Below are positions 45,610-58,384 of a stretch of DNA of 64,000 bases, piece after piece; position 1 is the first letter of the stretch; each line of letters opens with the position of its first letter. The position numbers and the translations under genes are program-made. The notes beneath the pieces were generated by a model. That model did not search any database. It had not been told where the DNA came from and was given only the letters and a program-made list of their open reading frames with translations. The DNA comes from Pogostemon cablin (taxonomy: Eukaryota > Streptophyta > Magnoliopsida > Lamiales > Lamiaceae): the NCBI GenBank assembly GCA_023678885.1, contig CM043013.1, positions 15,346,791 through 15,410,790 on the forward strand, written 5' to 3'.

Positions 45610-46074
45610 GCATCTGTAACATAATTGATTCTGATTTGTAGCTTAGTTATCACTGCACAGTAGAATTAGGTGATCTGATGGAATTCCATACGAAAATAGA
45701 ATACTAGAATCAGTTCGTTGCTTGTTACTACTTTATCCTCTCTTTCATACTCTTCGCAAAAATTTGTATACATCCCATCACTGTGATACTAGTTTACTGA
45801 GGTTTAATATTTATATTAGGTTTTAGTGTCTTTTATATCAAATTAAGATGGATTTAATATTTTATATTAGATTTTAGTGTCTTTTATATCAAATTAAGAT
45901 GGATCATACATGTCGAACAAATTCAGGGGGTGTTTGGTGTACCATAGAGGAGTTTCTATTATGAAATTGAAAGAAGTGAGGAATGATTTAAGTCCTATTG
46001 AGCGCCACTAGAGTCCACCAGCTGCTATTTATTTATGCAACAGGCTGGAGCAATCAATTATTATCTTTTAAAGG
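45610..46074. other. Downstream flank of EER5; short tandem duplication
   Basis: Presumed 3' UTR and flank. A phrase TTTTAGTGTCTTTTATATCA occurs twice (about 45822 and 45878), in a roughly 57-bp tandem repeat. GGGGGTGTTTGGTGTACC near 45928 resembles a Harbinger/Tourist end, but no partner is visible. Confidence 0.5.
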
Positions 46075-46422
46075 AATTTTTTTTTTGATCAGGAAAAATT
46101 ACTTTCTATAGAAAGGGTATAAGGCGTATCCAAACAATAGTAATATTCATACAAGAAATCTAAAAATAAATTAAAGTGACAGAGTCAATTCTCTATGATC
46201 ATTCGTCCATAGCTTAAAATCAACTATTCTTTCTTCATTATTAGTCTTCCAAACTATCCAGCTCCAAACATTTGCTTTTACCTCTGACAATAGGTTCTCA
46301 AGCTTCCACTCCCCACAGTTAAAAATGATATCATTTCTAATTTTTCATATTAACCAAATAACGCAAACCCATATGTTCAAGAAGACATGAGACTCTTTCT
46401 TATGTCGAGTAAGGCCACAAAA

Positions 46423-47012
46423 CTACATGTGTTCTTGGATTCTATTGGGAAGCAAAACCACCACACCCATCCAATTAAGACATCCAAGCAATAAATGATT
46501 GGTTACGTTGCATTGTAACATAATATGAATAACTGACTCCTCCTCGGACCCGCATAAAATGCATTTATTGGTCACATTCGGCGGTAAACTATTTCTTTTT
46601 TCTAGTTCCAACAGAGTGGGGATTTTTTCGTGTAACACCTTCCAAGTGTGAGCAACAATTTTTGGGGGGCCTTGCAATTCCACAATAATTTAAAAACATA
46701 CCTGGTTTCACCTGGTTCCACCCAACTTCTGTTGGAGAGTATATGATAGCCTTCGTTGACCGAGTACACTCCATTTGGGCATGATTTCCATTCCCACCAA
46801 TCTATTTCTTTGCTTGGGTTCTTCCTGCAAAGGAGAAGGTTCTCAAGTTCAGCCACAGAATCTAGTTCCCATCCTCTCAATACTCTTCTCCACCCAGCCG
46901 TCCATCTCCAATTGTTTTCACTCCATTTCCCTGTTTCAGCAACTGATAGATCTTTTCCAAGGCTTAGCCCAAATAATCGAGGAAATTGACTCTTCAGAGG
47001 ATTGATTCCCAA
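46423..47012 (-). pseudogene. LINE ORF2 C-terminal zinc-binding domain (frameshifted)
   Basis: Two frames give SVNEGYHILSNRS, then WKVLHEKIPTLLELEKR, KCILCGSEEESVIHIMLQC. The CxxC...HxxxxC pattern is that of zf-RVT at the end of plant LINE polyproteins. Confidence 0.85.
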
Positions 47013-47373
47013 ATAAACATCACTTCAAAAATTTGTGTTGTATCCATATTCAACTCTTCCACTCAAATTTTCGATAAACCACTTCCCATTTTGATCAGAT
47101 AAACTTTTAACAACTTTGCCCCACTACCCGAAATGATTTTTAGCAGGATCAATACAATCAAAGAAGTCCTTATTTTTCACATCAAAACCTCTTCTCTCAC
47201 ATACTACTTGCCACCATAGTCCGTCTTTATCATTAAGTGCTCGCCAAGCCCATTTGGCAAGAAATGCTTTATTGAATGATTTTAAGTCTCGAACTCCCAA
47301 TCCTACGGCATCTTTACGGAGTGTGATCTTATCCCAACTAATCCACGCTATTTTCTTGTTGGAGAGTTGTCGC

Positions 47374-48575
47374 TGTTGGCAATTGGATCTTGTGGTTCAA
47401 ACGTGATCGTTAGGATTTAAGGCAAACAATTAGCAGCGGAAGCAATTAAATCATTTACCGTACTTCTGGGTTGATGTAGAGGATGAACCGTTGCAGAGAA
47501 CCACCTCTCAATCTTCTGTTGTATGTCCCAAGTCGAATCCTGCTGTTGTGTGGGCAACAATCCACAGGATTCTCTCAATCTGCTCCTATTCTTTCTAACT
47601 GTCAAATGAGGCACTGACTTAGGGTTAATAGGAGCTGAGATGACTTATATAGTTGGGCTACAGCAGGGACCAGTAGGAGAAATTGGGCTGGGCCTCAATT
47701 GAATTTAATTAACCAAGCTTAGCCCAAAGCTTTTAATTAAATCCAATAATAATAATATAGTCCACTAAAATATTATTACTGCACTACCCGTCTAATCCCA
47801 AAATTATGTTCTGGGCTCCTTCTTATTATAAGCCCGACAGTCTCCCCATGTTTAAGATATACAATGCCCATTAATTAATTAAGTTACTGACAACTCAAAT
47901 TAATTAATATCTCATCCGAGAGTAGTACCACTCAACCTTATTATCATGCCGGAAATTAATCCACTTGCAAGATTTACATGATAAACCTTATGAGCTCCTC
48001 AAGAGGACATCATCAACCTATGTCGGACATGGATTCCTTCTACAATCAACAGCACACCATAGATACAGAACTATTTCCCAACTCACCGAGTTTGTTGATT
48101 TAATACTTATAAATCTCACCCATTGATGAATCAAAGAAATATATACTGCCCTACGTGTCGAGGTTATTGTATAGGGATTAAGAGCACGAACTTCCATAAT
48201 AACAGAGATCAAGTTCTACTATCTAGTCAGTAAAAGAAGAACGATCTCAGGCGGTCCTGCTCAATACACACAAGTGCACTAATGTGATTATATAGCCAAG
48301 ACAAGCTAATACCAAACCACACTACAACCATACCGATAGAGAGTCCCCGTCTATCTCAGTTGTAAGCATCTGTTTATACTTTATAAGGAAACCGATAATA
48401 TGATCTTCTGCGTGTTGTCGCACAACATATTATCTACAGTATAAAGTAAATGGACTATTGCATCATGCATATAAAATAAATTATAAGACGCAATCATTTG
48501 ATCAATGATTCTCATTTCAAATATTGTTATGACATTGTTCATACTAAAGTTAGACTTTTAGTATACAATCCAACA
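47374..48575 (-). mobile_element. 3' LTR of copia element D
   Basis: TGTTGGCAATTGG to ATACAATCCAACA, 1202 bp. Confidence 0.93.
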
Positions 48576-50560
48576 ATCTCCCACTTATACTAAAAGATTA
48601 TGCTGTCATGTCTTCTGCCATACATCTGATTCCTACTCCCACTTACGCGACCATTAAAAGCTCTCGCCTTAAGGTCCTTGTAAATGGTTTACTAGGTCAT
48701 CATCCGATGCAATCTAGGCGACAACAATCTACCCCTCATCATATGATTTCTCGTAACAGGTGGTACTCGCGCTCCATGTGTTTAATTGCCTTATGGACTT
48801 GTGATTTCTTCAAGTTTGCAACTGCACCAATATCATTAATGTAAATTGTGATTACCTTGGGCAAACTTAGAAACACTTCAAAGTCCATCATAAAGTCTCT
48901 AGAGTCATATAGATACTTTGGCTGCCTCATAGGCTCCAATTCATCATCTTTCCATGATGGAGTCCGGAGTCTGAAATATATTTCTATATAACACTCCTCC
49001 ACATTATGACTCTACTTCCTAAGATTAAACACATAACCTTTGAGGTGAATTTACTGCCATCCAATCTGACTAAAAAATCCAAATCTACGTAATCCACAAG
49101 AAGCAGTGAATCTGTCCAGTAAGCCCACATATAATTTCCAGTCCTTCTCAGGCACTTTATAAATGTCTTACCACAGTTCATCATTCTTGTTCCGGGTTAC
49201 GTTGATACCCACTGTTCATGCATTCAGCAAAACAGATATCCAATATCGTTCATAGCATTCCTTAGATTAAGCTTCCTTATTCGCTGAAGCATAAGGAACC
49301 GCTTTCATCCTATTTATCTTCTTCTTGTGTCTCAAAGACACATTCACTTAGATAAATTCACATGCTAAACGAGTATGGACTGTATTATTTATGAAACTTG
49401 AGATAAGCATAATGTCCTTTCTGTGATCCGTATTACCGTGATCAAAAGGATATATTTTGCCTTTCTTAAGTCTTTCATCTCTACCGCTTTATTAACCGTA
49501 CCCGTACGCCCGATAATACTCTTTCATTGTCTCCAATGAGCAAGATACTATCTACGTATAGTACAAGAAACACCACCACGTTTTCGTCACTCTTTACAAC
49601 ACACAAGACTCATCCGCTCATTGATTTAAATCCATGCCACTGGATTACCTAATCAAAACAGATGCTTCACGATCTTAAAGCTTGCTTTAAGTCCATCGCT
49701 GGATAATTTTAAGCTTACTATCAAAATGCTATTAGTACTTTGCAATTAATCACTCTGGTCGCTCCACATAGATGTTTTCCTCAAGACTTCCAATCAGGAA
49801 AGCTGTCTTGACATCTATTTGTTGTTCCTCATAGCAGCAATAAAATAATCCGGATCAACATAAGCATAGCTACCAGCGAACATGTTTCCTCATAATCGAA
49901 CCATTTCTTTCTGAGTACACTTTTTCGCAACAAGCTTTGCTTCCAAGGTTTTCACCTTTCCATATGATCCTCTTTTATTTCCTTTGACTACTTGCAATGA
50001 TTTTTACACCATTTTTTGGTCATACAAGTTCCCAGACTTAATATAGAATCCGTAGATTCTATTTCAACATTCATTGCAACTTACTAAGATTCCGCATTTT
50101 CATCTTGTAGTGCTACGTCGTATCCGTGAGATAATACCATGTTCACTAGGGATCAAGTCTTACGACTCTCCCAAAACATATATTTATGGGTTGTCATACA
50201 ACCCTCCCACTACGACAAGACACTACATGTAATTGTGTATCAGACGTGACACGCGTTGCAGTTTACCTTGTGGTATATCCTCTTGTACACTTGGTACTTA
50301 TACTTTAGTGTTTTCCTCTCACTTCCTTTAGAACAACTTATACATGGGTTTGTGATTTATTACATAGTCCTTTTTCAAAAATCTAGTTATTGAGTTAACA
50401 ATTATCCTTCGATCTTTTGGACTAAATAAATCACCCTCCATTTTTCTAGGATATCCCATATACAGACAAACGTTTCACGAATTACTGTATCTAGGGCATA
50501 TCCATAAAATGAATTTAATTATTCCAAATAATTCATCATCTATCTAATCATAACCATAAG
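48576..50560 (-). pseudogene. Degenerate copia RT/RNase H in element D
   Basis: Minus-strand RNase H-like text YINDIGAVANLKKSQVHKAI followed by KHMEREYHLLREII (48740-48870). The RT catalytic box reads YVDSILLIGDN (codons within 49520-49558), so the second Asp of YVDD is replaced by Ser. In element C the same place is YVDD. No frame longer than about 90 codons survives. Confidence 0.8.
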
Positions 50561-52784
50561 AGCCTTATACCTTCTTCCCACCACATCATTCAGCTGGGGC
50601 ATGCCCGGTGTAGTCAACTTGAGATTTAATCTCAACTTCTGATTATTAGTTCCTAACTATCCTAAGAGGTTTTCATCATCACGATTGAATTGTAATGATT
50701 TGATATATTTTCCATGACGCTTCATTGTACCAGCCTTACAATTCTTGAATTAATCCAAGAACTCAGACATGCAGTGCATCAAATAAATATATCGGTTTCT
50801 AGAATAATATTTGAATATTCATAACCACCTCTTGCCTGGATATTGTTAGGTTCGCTTGAATCAGAATGAACTAATTCCAACATATATATCTTTGGCTCTA
50901 AACCCCATAGCCTTGAAAAAGCAGTTAATCATTTTTACTTCCAAGTAAGACTCGCAAGTCCGATAGTTTCCACTTCAGATAAATCTTACGGTCTATCGGC
51001 TATCAACTTTTGAATCCTACTCAAGTAAAATAAATTAGTCTTAGACGCCAAATGTATGTTTAGTTCATCTCTGAAGGTTTGTGTCTCTTACTAATATTAG
51101 AAGATGCATTATTAATTACTATTTGTTGCATCTGTGGGATGTACATGATTCAAGAGTATACAAATTATCCACCAACGTACTATAACAGATTATAGCCCCA
51201 TTCCTCATTACTATGACCATGTCATTTAAATGAAATGAAGTATCCATCCGTTAATGCATAGAAACCGAAATCAAATTCTTTCTATGAAACGTACGTAAAG
51301 ACAATTTCTCATAATCAATCGTTTATTCTTATCATGAGATAAATAAACAACTCCCACTGCAATAGCCACTACCTTTGTAGTTTTACCCATGTCTTAGCAA
51401 TCTTATCCTTACTAAGTGATAAACATTTAGTGATTCCAGTATCTACACTGTTCGTGTCAGTAGATGCCATTACTAATCATGTTTAAACCACTAGTAAATA
51501 AGATATTAAACTTGTTCACATTATGATGAAAATGGCTTTCCTATTCCACATGTTTTGTCAGAAGTTTCCCACCATATACATCCTCTTGTAATTCATGTGG
51601 AACTTACTCAAAACATTTAGGCAATTTTGGAAAATAAAATTGACTTAGGTTTCCCCTTCAACTTCTATTCCATGTATTTCCAATTCATTCATCAAATTCT
51701 ATTATGATCTTGCGCCTTTTAAATTACTCAAGTATCCGAAGAGTTACATGAGACCATCATATTTCTATGAACCTCTCATCTCTTCACTAGAGACTTTAAT
51801 AGGCATCATGAGACGTCCTTTGTGAGAACACACATGTATTTTCTTAAGCAGTAAAGTTCAAAACTAAGATTCTTTTCTAATCAATTAATTTTGGACGAGT
51901 AAATATAATTTCTTTTAGTTAAAATAAGTGGAATAAAACCATTCGAAATTCAGAGAATCACAAATAAATATTCCGATCAAATCTTCAAATTTTATCCTTT
52001 TATATTGTTTCCCTCAAAATAATAAAAAAATAAAATTCACCGACATCTCAAGCACCGTGAGTCTGCAAGCCACGTTAGTGTGGACGTTTACAAACCCGAA
52101 CATTTACAAGAGAAGGTTTTACCCATTAATTTCATTTGTCAACCTAACTTTATGACAAAATAATTAATAGTCGGTTCCTCTTTAGCCATGCAAATAATAG
52201 CAGTGACTCCGTTGGGGAGAATACTAATTATTTACACCTAAGTGTACACCATTATTTGATCCCAAGTCCACTGCGCGAGCTTGTGTGCCTTACAGTTGGA
52301 GAAGTACACACGCGCTCGGATAGCTTCCTACAATCATCTATTATTAGTTTGTACTAGTGAACCGCACACAAACTCATCCGTTAGGGAGGAAGGCCAATGC
52401 CAACACGCAAGTTTGTGTGCCACATTACAAACAATAATTATTTAATGAAGTCTGTACCAGTGATCCGTGAATAAACTCATCCGTTAGGGAGGAAGACCTA
52501 TTGCCAACACGCAAGTTTACTCACATCACTTACAAACCAATAATGGAGGCCGCGGGAATTAATTACCAATCCCCTCTCCCACTTAGTTATTTAATTACCG
52601 AGGGTTTTTAACATGCATATAATATTCCAGAATAAAATATACAACTAAGACATGCTTCTATTAACAACAATTTAAATAAGTAAATCACATAGAACATGCC
52701 TTACATATATAACAATTAATTGTCAAGTTAAAACAATTAAATCAGTTATATATCATAATTAATTGAATAAATGGTGGATCAATT
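50561..52784 (-). other. Element D interior, non-coding remnants with a ~100-bp repeat
   Basis: The sequence continues what should be integrase/gag but no domain can be read. A repeat with AAACTCATCCGTTAGGGAGG and CCAACACGCAAGTTT occurs twice (about 52370 and 52473). Confidence 0.5.
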
Positions 52785-53170
52785 AATTAGGCCCAAGAGC
52801 AACAAATAAGCACAAAATGAGCAGCAGATTAAATAATTAATCAAGCCCATTATCCATGGCCCATAATCTTAGCCCAAAATCAAATTAAGTCCACCAAGCC
52901 CACTAGCACAAAATTAGTCCATTAATAAAATTAATTTATCATGCTTGACCCATTACCCACAATTAATTAAATCCAGCAATTAATAATAGGTCCAGCAGCC
53001 CAAGACCATTTAATTAAAATTGGGCCCAACAGCCCAAAACCAAATTAAAAAATTGAGCAGCCCACTATTAATCCACAGCCCATTAGCATTTTAATTAAAT
53101 ATGGGCCCAACAGCCCATAACCAAATTAAAAAGAATAAGGCCCAGCAGCCCAAAGATATCTTGGCCCAAA
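52785..53170 (-). promoter_or_regulatory. TGGGCC/TGGGCT-rich leader segment of element D
   Basis: About 25 GCCCA/TGGGC words in 390 bp, several as CAGCCCA or GGGCCCAACAGCCC, separated by AATTAA-rich spacers. In plant promoters TGGGCC/T (site II) binds TCP factors. Here function is only inferred, and the segment lies in the 5' half of the transcription unit. Confidence 0.45.
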
Positions 53171-54239
53171 CAAGGCAACATGGCCCCAAGAACCCTGCCC
53201 TATTTCCTTGCCAAAACATCAGCCGCCAGACGCTTCTACACGCTGCTATCACCGACGATTTGGAGCCGCTGCTGCCGGAGGTTATGCCGTCAGTCCTTTC
53301 CGCCGCTGCTGCTACCCCATCGCCGGAACTTCCAGCAGCGCCAGCCAGCAACGACAGCACCTTGTCTCCTTCCTTGCCTCAACCATTCACAGCCAGACGC
53401 ATTACAGTCATTCCGCTAGGCGCTAGCAACAACAGTTCATGCCGCCGACTGAAAATTAACACCTCTCGACAATCCCGACAGCCCCGCTGCACAAACACCA
53501 CACTGTTCAGCCTATGCCAACTTGCAGCTTTCCACACGGCCCCATCTCCCAACCGGGAAAACCAGCCGGCAAAGTCGACCGGCATCGCCTGGGAATGGCC
53601 TTAAACAACGAGTTGACTTGCTGGAAAACCACCTTTGACTCGTCTATCACGAGCTGTCCAAGCCTGATATTGCCCGTCTCCTGTGTACAGCATCGATCAT
53701 CAGTCGCATTCTTGCGGCAGATTCAATCAACCGCGATTGAGACCCGATCGGAGACTGTCCGGTCTCGTTCCGTGCCAGCAGCAGGCCAGCAGATACGTGT
53801 GTGCGATGTCCAGGGTGAACTTCTACACCCCTGGTAACATCGCCAATATCCCCTCGTTTCAACAACTTTCACCGATGCCTTCAATCGTCGCTCACGATTC
53901 AGATATGTGTGTGCGATGTCCAGGGTGAACTTCATCATATCCGCTAGACAGAATCCAGTGTGTTGGATTCTGCTTTCTTGCAGCCGTGTGTGTCTTTCTT
54001 CGCTTACAATCGTACGTTTATGTCGTTCCGTGTTCGATTAACAACGATAATACAAAGCAGATAGAGATTTCATGAATGTTACAAAATAATATAAACCCCA
54101 AATCTCATGCTTTCATACGATTATCATCAGATTATTTCACATAATCACAAAAGCCCTTTCATACATGCTTCAATTCGATAATAATCACATGTAAGGCTCA
54201 ATCCCAACCTAACATCTCACGTTTCACCACGAAACCAAC
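53171..54239 (-). other. GC-rich 5' leader of element D with duplicated 27-mer
   Basis: 53200-53780 is much richer in GC than its surroundings, and the open frames on both strands there look like composition artefacts. A segment beginning GTGTGTGCGATGTCCAGGGT occurs at about 53798 and 53906. Origin unknown; capture of host sequence is possible. Confidence 0.4.
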
Positions 54240-54251
54240 GCTCTGATACCA
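54240..54251 (-). other. Primer-binding site, initiator tRNA-Met type (element D)
   Basis: The minus strand reads TGGTATCAGAGC, the classic copia primer site, next to the right LTR. Confidence 0.95.
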
Positions 54252-54253
54252 AT

Positions 54254-55455
54254 TGTTGGCAATTGGATCTTGTGGTTCAAACGTGGTCATTAGGATTTAA
54301 GGTAAACAATTAGCAGCGGAAGCAATTAAATCATTTACCGTACTTCTGGGTTGATGTAGAGGATGAACCGTTGCAGAGAACCACCTCTCAATCTTCTGCT
54401 GTATGTCCCAAGCCGAATCCTGCTGTTGTGTGGGCAACAATCCGCAGGATTCTCTCAATCTGCTCCTATTCTTTCTAACTGTCAAATGAGGCACTGACTT
54501 AGGGTTAACAGGAGCTGAGATGACTTATATAGTTGGGCTACAGCAGCGACCAGGAGGAGAAATTGGGCTGGGCCTCAATTGAATTTAATTAACCAAGCTT
54601 AGCCCAAAGCTTTTAATTAAACCCAATAATAATAATATAGTCCACTAAAATATTATTACTGCACTACCCGTCCAATCCCAAAATTATGTTCTGGGCTCCT
54701 TCTTATTATAAGCCCGACAGTCTCCCCATGTTTAAGATATACAATGCCCATTAATTAATTAAGTTACTGACAACTCAAATTAATTAATATCTCATCTGAG
54801 AGTAGTACCACTCAACCTTATTATCATGCCGGAAATTAATCCACTTGCAAGATTTACATGATAAACCTTATGAGCTCCTCAAGGGGACATCATCAACCTA
54901 TGTCGGACATGGATTCCTTCTACAATCAACAGCACACCATAGATACAGCACTATTTCCCAACTCACCGAGTTTGTTGATTTAATACTTATAAATCTCACC
55001 CATTGATGAATCAAAGAAATATATACTGCCCTACATGTCGAGGTTATTGTATAGGGATTAAGAGCACGAACTTTCATAATAACAGAGATCAAGTTCTACT
55101 ATCTAGTCAGTATAAGAAGAACGATCTCAGGCGGTCCTGCTCAATACACACAAGTGCACTAATGTGATTCTATAGCCAAGACAAGCTAATACCAAACCAC
55201 ACTACAACCATACCGATAGAGAGTCCCCGTCTATCTCAGTTGTGAGCATCTGTTTATACTTTATAAGGAAACCGATAATATGATCTTCTGCGTGTTGTCG
55301 CACAACATATTATCTACAGTATAAAGTAAATGGACTATTGCATCATGCATATAAAATAAATTATAAGACGCAATCATTTGATCAATGATTCTTATTTCAA
55401 ATATTGTTATGACATTGTTCATACTAAAGCTAGACTTTTAGTATACAATCCAACA
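54254..55455 (-). mobile_element. 5' LTR of copia element D
   Basis: Same termini and length as the left LTR. Differences I can see are mostly transitions. Confidence 0.93.
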
Positions 55456-55620
55456 GCCGCCCCACAGAAATTTACGCTGAAGGGCCACCAATTTCTTAAT
55501 AACACCTATAGGAACTTTGAAGACTGAGAAGGCATAGAGTGGGAGCGCTGAGAGAACCGAGTTAAGTAGAGTGATTCTGCCTCCAAATGACAACTTTAGA
55601 TGATTCCATTTAGATAGCCT

Positions 55621-57626
55621 TTACTTATTTTTTCCAACACATGACCAATCATTAACTCTATTATATGATGCACCAATCATGAGTCCAAGGTAGCGAAAAG
55701 GGAAACATCCCACTTTGGCATTGAGCAACTCTGCCATGTCCATGATGATACCATGATTAGATCCAATTCCGTAAATATGGCATTTATCCAGATTGATTTT
55801 AAGGCCTGACACAAGCTCAAGCAGTATCAAAAATCTCTTGAGAAATACTACATTCTCCAAACAGGCTTCACCAATAAAAATGGTATCATCTGCGAATTGT
55901 AAGTGAGATATTTTCAACCCCTTACACCCCACTGCAAGCGGCATGAACAGACCCTGATCAATCGCTCTATCTATCATCAAACAGATACATTCCACAGCAA
56001 TGATAAAAAGAGATGGAGAGATGGGGTCACCTTGCCTGATGCCTCTTTACATTTTAAAGTTTCCAGAAGGGCTGCCATTGACGAGAACTGAAATATTGGC
56101 AGATGTGATGCATTCCTTTATCCAGGCAATCCACTTAGCACAAAATCCAAATAATTCCATCATATTCAACATAAAACCCCAATCAAGCGAGTCATAGGCC
56201 AGTTCGAAATCAATCTTGTAGCAAAAGCCTTTTCTTTTTCTAATTTTAGCATCTTCAATTGACTCATTCAACGTGATTATGCTATCCACGATATGCCTCC
56301 ACCCACGTAGGCACTCTGTTCCTTTGATATTATGGAGTCTACAACTTTCTTCAGACGATTCGCTAAGATTTTTGATAATAATTTGTATGGCCCTCCAATT
56401 AGCGAAATTGGTGTGAATTCCAACTCACTAACCTCCTCTTTCTTGCGAATTAGTGTTACGTAGGTGTGATTGAGGCCCTTAGTAATCCTGCCATTTTGGT
56501 GGAATTCATTCAAAAATCTCATTATGTCGTCTTTACAAACATCCCAGCATTCCTTGAAAATATTAAGGTTAATACCGTCTGGACCCGGACTTTTTGAGCC
56601 ATCACAATTTTTTAGAACACTCCAAACTTCATCTTCAGAAAACTGAATAGTGAGAAAAGAATTTTCAGCTGCTGAAACTTTCTTCTTTGTTGTTAGTCCC
56701 TTTAAGTCTGGCCTGCATATTGCCGCTTTACTGAAATGTTTTTTGAAGGAAGAATGGATGAAATCCTTTACTACTCCCACCTCCTGACACCATCTCCCAT
56801 CGATATAGATACCTTGGATTTTATTGTGCATCTTCCTTCCATTTACAAACTTGTGAAAAAGAGCTGAATTCATGTCACCCTCTTTAAGCCATTTTACCTT
56901 CGCCTTTTGATACCAAAGGTTATTCCTCATCTTTATGTCTTTGAGTAGTAAGACCTTCTCTATATTTCTCTTTATTACCTCGTCATCTTCAAGCCCAAAA
57001 GCATCATCAATCATATCTAACTGAAATATCTTTTCTTTCTTGTTATCAATAGAGGTATCCAACCTCTGGAAGACGTTCTCATTCCATTCCTTGAGGTCTG
57101 CTTTAAGAAGTTTGAGCTTCTCTTTAAGTACAAAACCTCCCCATCCTTCAACACTGTAATTGCTCCATTTCGATTTCACAAAATCTTGGAATCCAGGATG
57201 TTCCAACCAAGCGTTGATGGATCTAAACGGACAAGGGCCCCAATCCGTAACTTTATGTTCCAAGATAATTGGACAGTGATCAGATACACCCATATTTAAG
57301 CCTCTCAGATAAATGTTAGGCCACTCTTGTGTCCAGTTGTTGTTGCCAAAACACGTGTCAATTCTACTTTTGCGCAAACCATCCGATCCATACCATGTAT
57401 AGTAACTACCATGAAGTGGATATTCAAACAAACCAGAATCTCTAATAAATTTGTCAAATATCTGGATATCCCTTCTAGTATACACCTCACTTCTTCCAAC
57501 TCTTTCTTGCTCCTTTCTTACAGAATTAAAATCCCCACAAATACATAGACGTGTGTTGCTTGACTGCTCAACCACCAAAGCCAACCTGTCCCACAATTCC
57601 CTCCTCCTTTTCTTCACAAGGGGCAT
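55621..57626 (-). pseudogene. LINE ORF2: endonuclease C-part and reverse transcriptase (frameshifted)
   Basis: The first long frame (57626-56277) has endonuclease blocks ICGDFNSVRKEQERVG and GVSDHCPIIL (catalytic SDH), a long linker, then the RT start GPDGINLNIFKECWD and SLIGGPYKLLSKILANRLK. The next piece (56289-56047) has YKIDFELAYDSLDWGFM. The third (55995-55621) carries the catalytic FADD in LQFADDTIFIGEA and GLKINLDKC. Frame changes lie near 56283 and a stop near 56047. The 3' side is cut at 55460 by copia D. Confidence 0.92.
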
Positions 57627-57707
57627 AAATATTTAATAGACAGCAACTAGTACCAGTCTCCACTCTCCACTGATATGTTGGCCAATGATATACAATTCCC
57701 TCCTCAT

Positions 57708-58117
57708 TAACCAATGATATGTTGGCCCAATGGTTGAGGGGTCAACATTGAGGTGCCCCTGATTGAAAGGTCAGGGGTTCAAGCCCCCCGGAGCGCAATG
57801 GTGGAACAATTAATATTGAGGGCTACAAGCGGCAGTGTGGGAGGCTGAAACTCAGTGGGAACCTGCGGCTCGGTGGGAACCTGCGGCTGAGCTAGGGGGA
57901 GGGTCAGCATGGAGCAATCACCAGCATGGAGCAATCACTTGGGGATCGACTCCTTGTGCGCAGTAGTTAAAGATATTAGGAACATGTGATCCATTGTGTG
58001 GTTACCGCGATTTACTTGGAGGCAGTTCTGAGGGGCCGGGACTGTTTCCTCGAGGACTAGTCGGGCGTAAGCCCGGAACCTCGGTATCAAAAATAAAAAT
58101 AAAAATAAAAATAAAAG
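57708..58117 (+). mobile_element. tRNA-type SINE inserted in LINE endonuclease
   Basis: Pol III-like A box TGGCCCAATGGTTGAGG (57723-57739) and B box GGTTCAAGCCCC (57776-57787), spaced as in tRNA genes. It ends in an AAAAT/AAATA repeat tail (58089-58117). Short flanking CCTCAT copies lie at 57702-57707 and 58118-58123. Internal short tandem repeats are GGTGGGAACCTGCGGCT and AGCATGGAGCAATCAC. Confidence 0.8.
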
Positions 58118-58384
58118 CCTCATGCATATTCCAACTACTACTAGCTCTGAAAGACTCATTGTTCCATAGAGTAAAACGCCACCTGACCTACCTTTTGCAT
58201 CCTTCCATATCCATTCATTACATATTGCCCCACTGATTATTTTGCCAATAGTGTTATCAAAGTGAGTAAGTTTCGATTCTTGAATGAAGGCTATATCTAT
58301 TTTCTCTCTGCGAATGATCTCCCTGACTTCTGATTTCTTTGCTCTGGACCCCAAGCCACGAATGTTGAAGCTAAGAAGCCTCAT
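57935..58384 (-). pseudogene. LINE ORF2 N-terminus: endonuclease start, interrupted by SINE
   Basis: Starts MRLLSFNIRGLGSRAKKSEV, with the catalytic Asn (FNIRG) and Glu (IQESKL) of APE-type endonuclease, and GGVLLYG. After about residue 88 the frame enters the SINE tail. The start ATG overlaps the stop of ORF1 as ATGA. Confidence 0.88.

Larger units (their letters stand above)
47374..55455 (-). mobile_element. Element D: copia-type LTR retrotransposon with degenerate interior
   Basis: Two 1202-bp LTRs (47374-48575 and 54254-55455) differ at only scattered bases. Flanks are GTCGC (47369-47373) and GCCGC (55456-55460), a 5-bp duplication with one mismatch. The primer site TGGTATCAGAGC (minus strand, 54251-54240) lies two bases inside the right LTR, so the element is in minus orientation. 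The purine tract AGTGGGAGAT lies by the left LTR. The 5.7-kb interior contains only fragments of copia pol. It is inserted in the LINE ORF2. Confidence 0.92.

Noticed and set aside
53101..53604. Plus-strand open frame of 167 codons, with overlapping open frames in other phases on both strands
   Set aside because: It lies in a GC-rich leader of copia D where stop codons are rare by composition. No domain, and parallel frames are equally open.
57723..57787. tRNA gene
   Set aside because: A and B boxes are present but no cloverleaf can be drawn and an A-rich tail follows; it is the head of a SINE.
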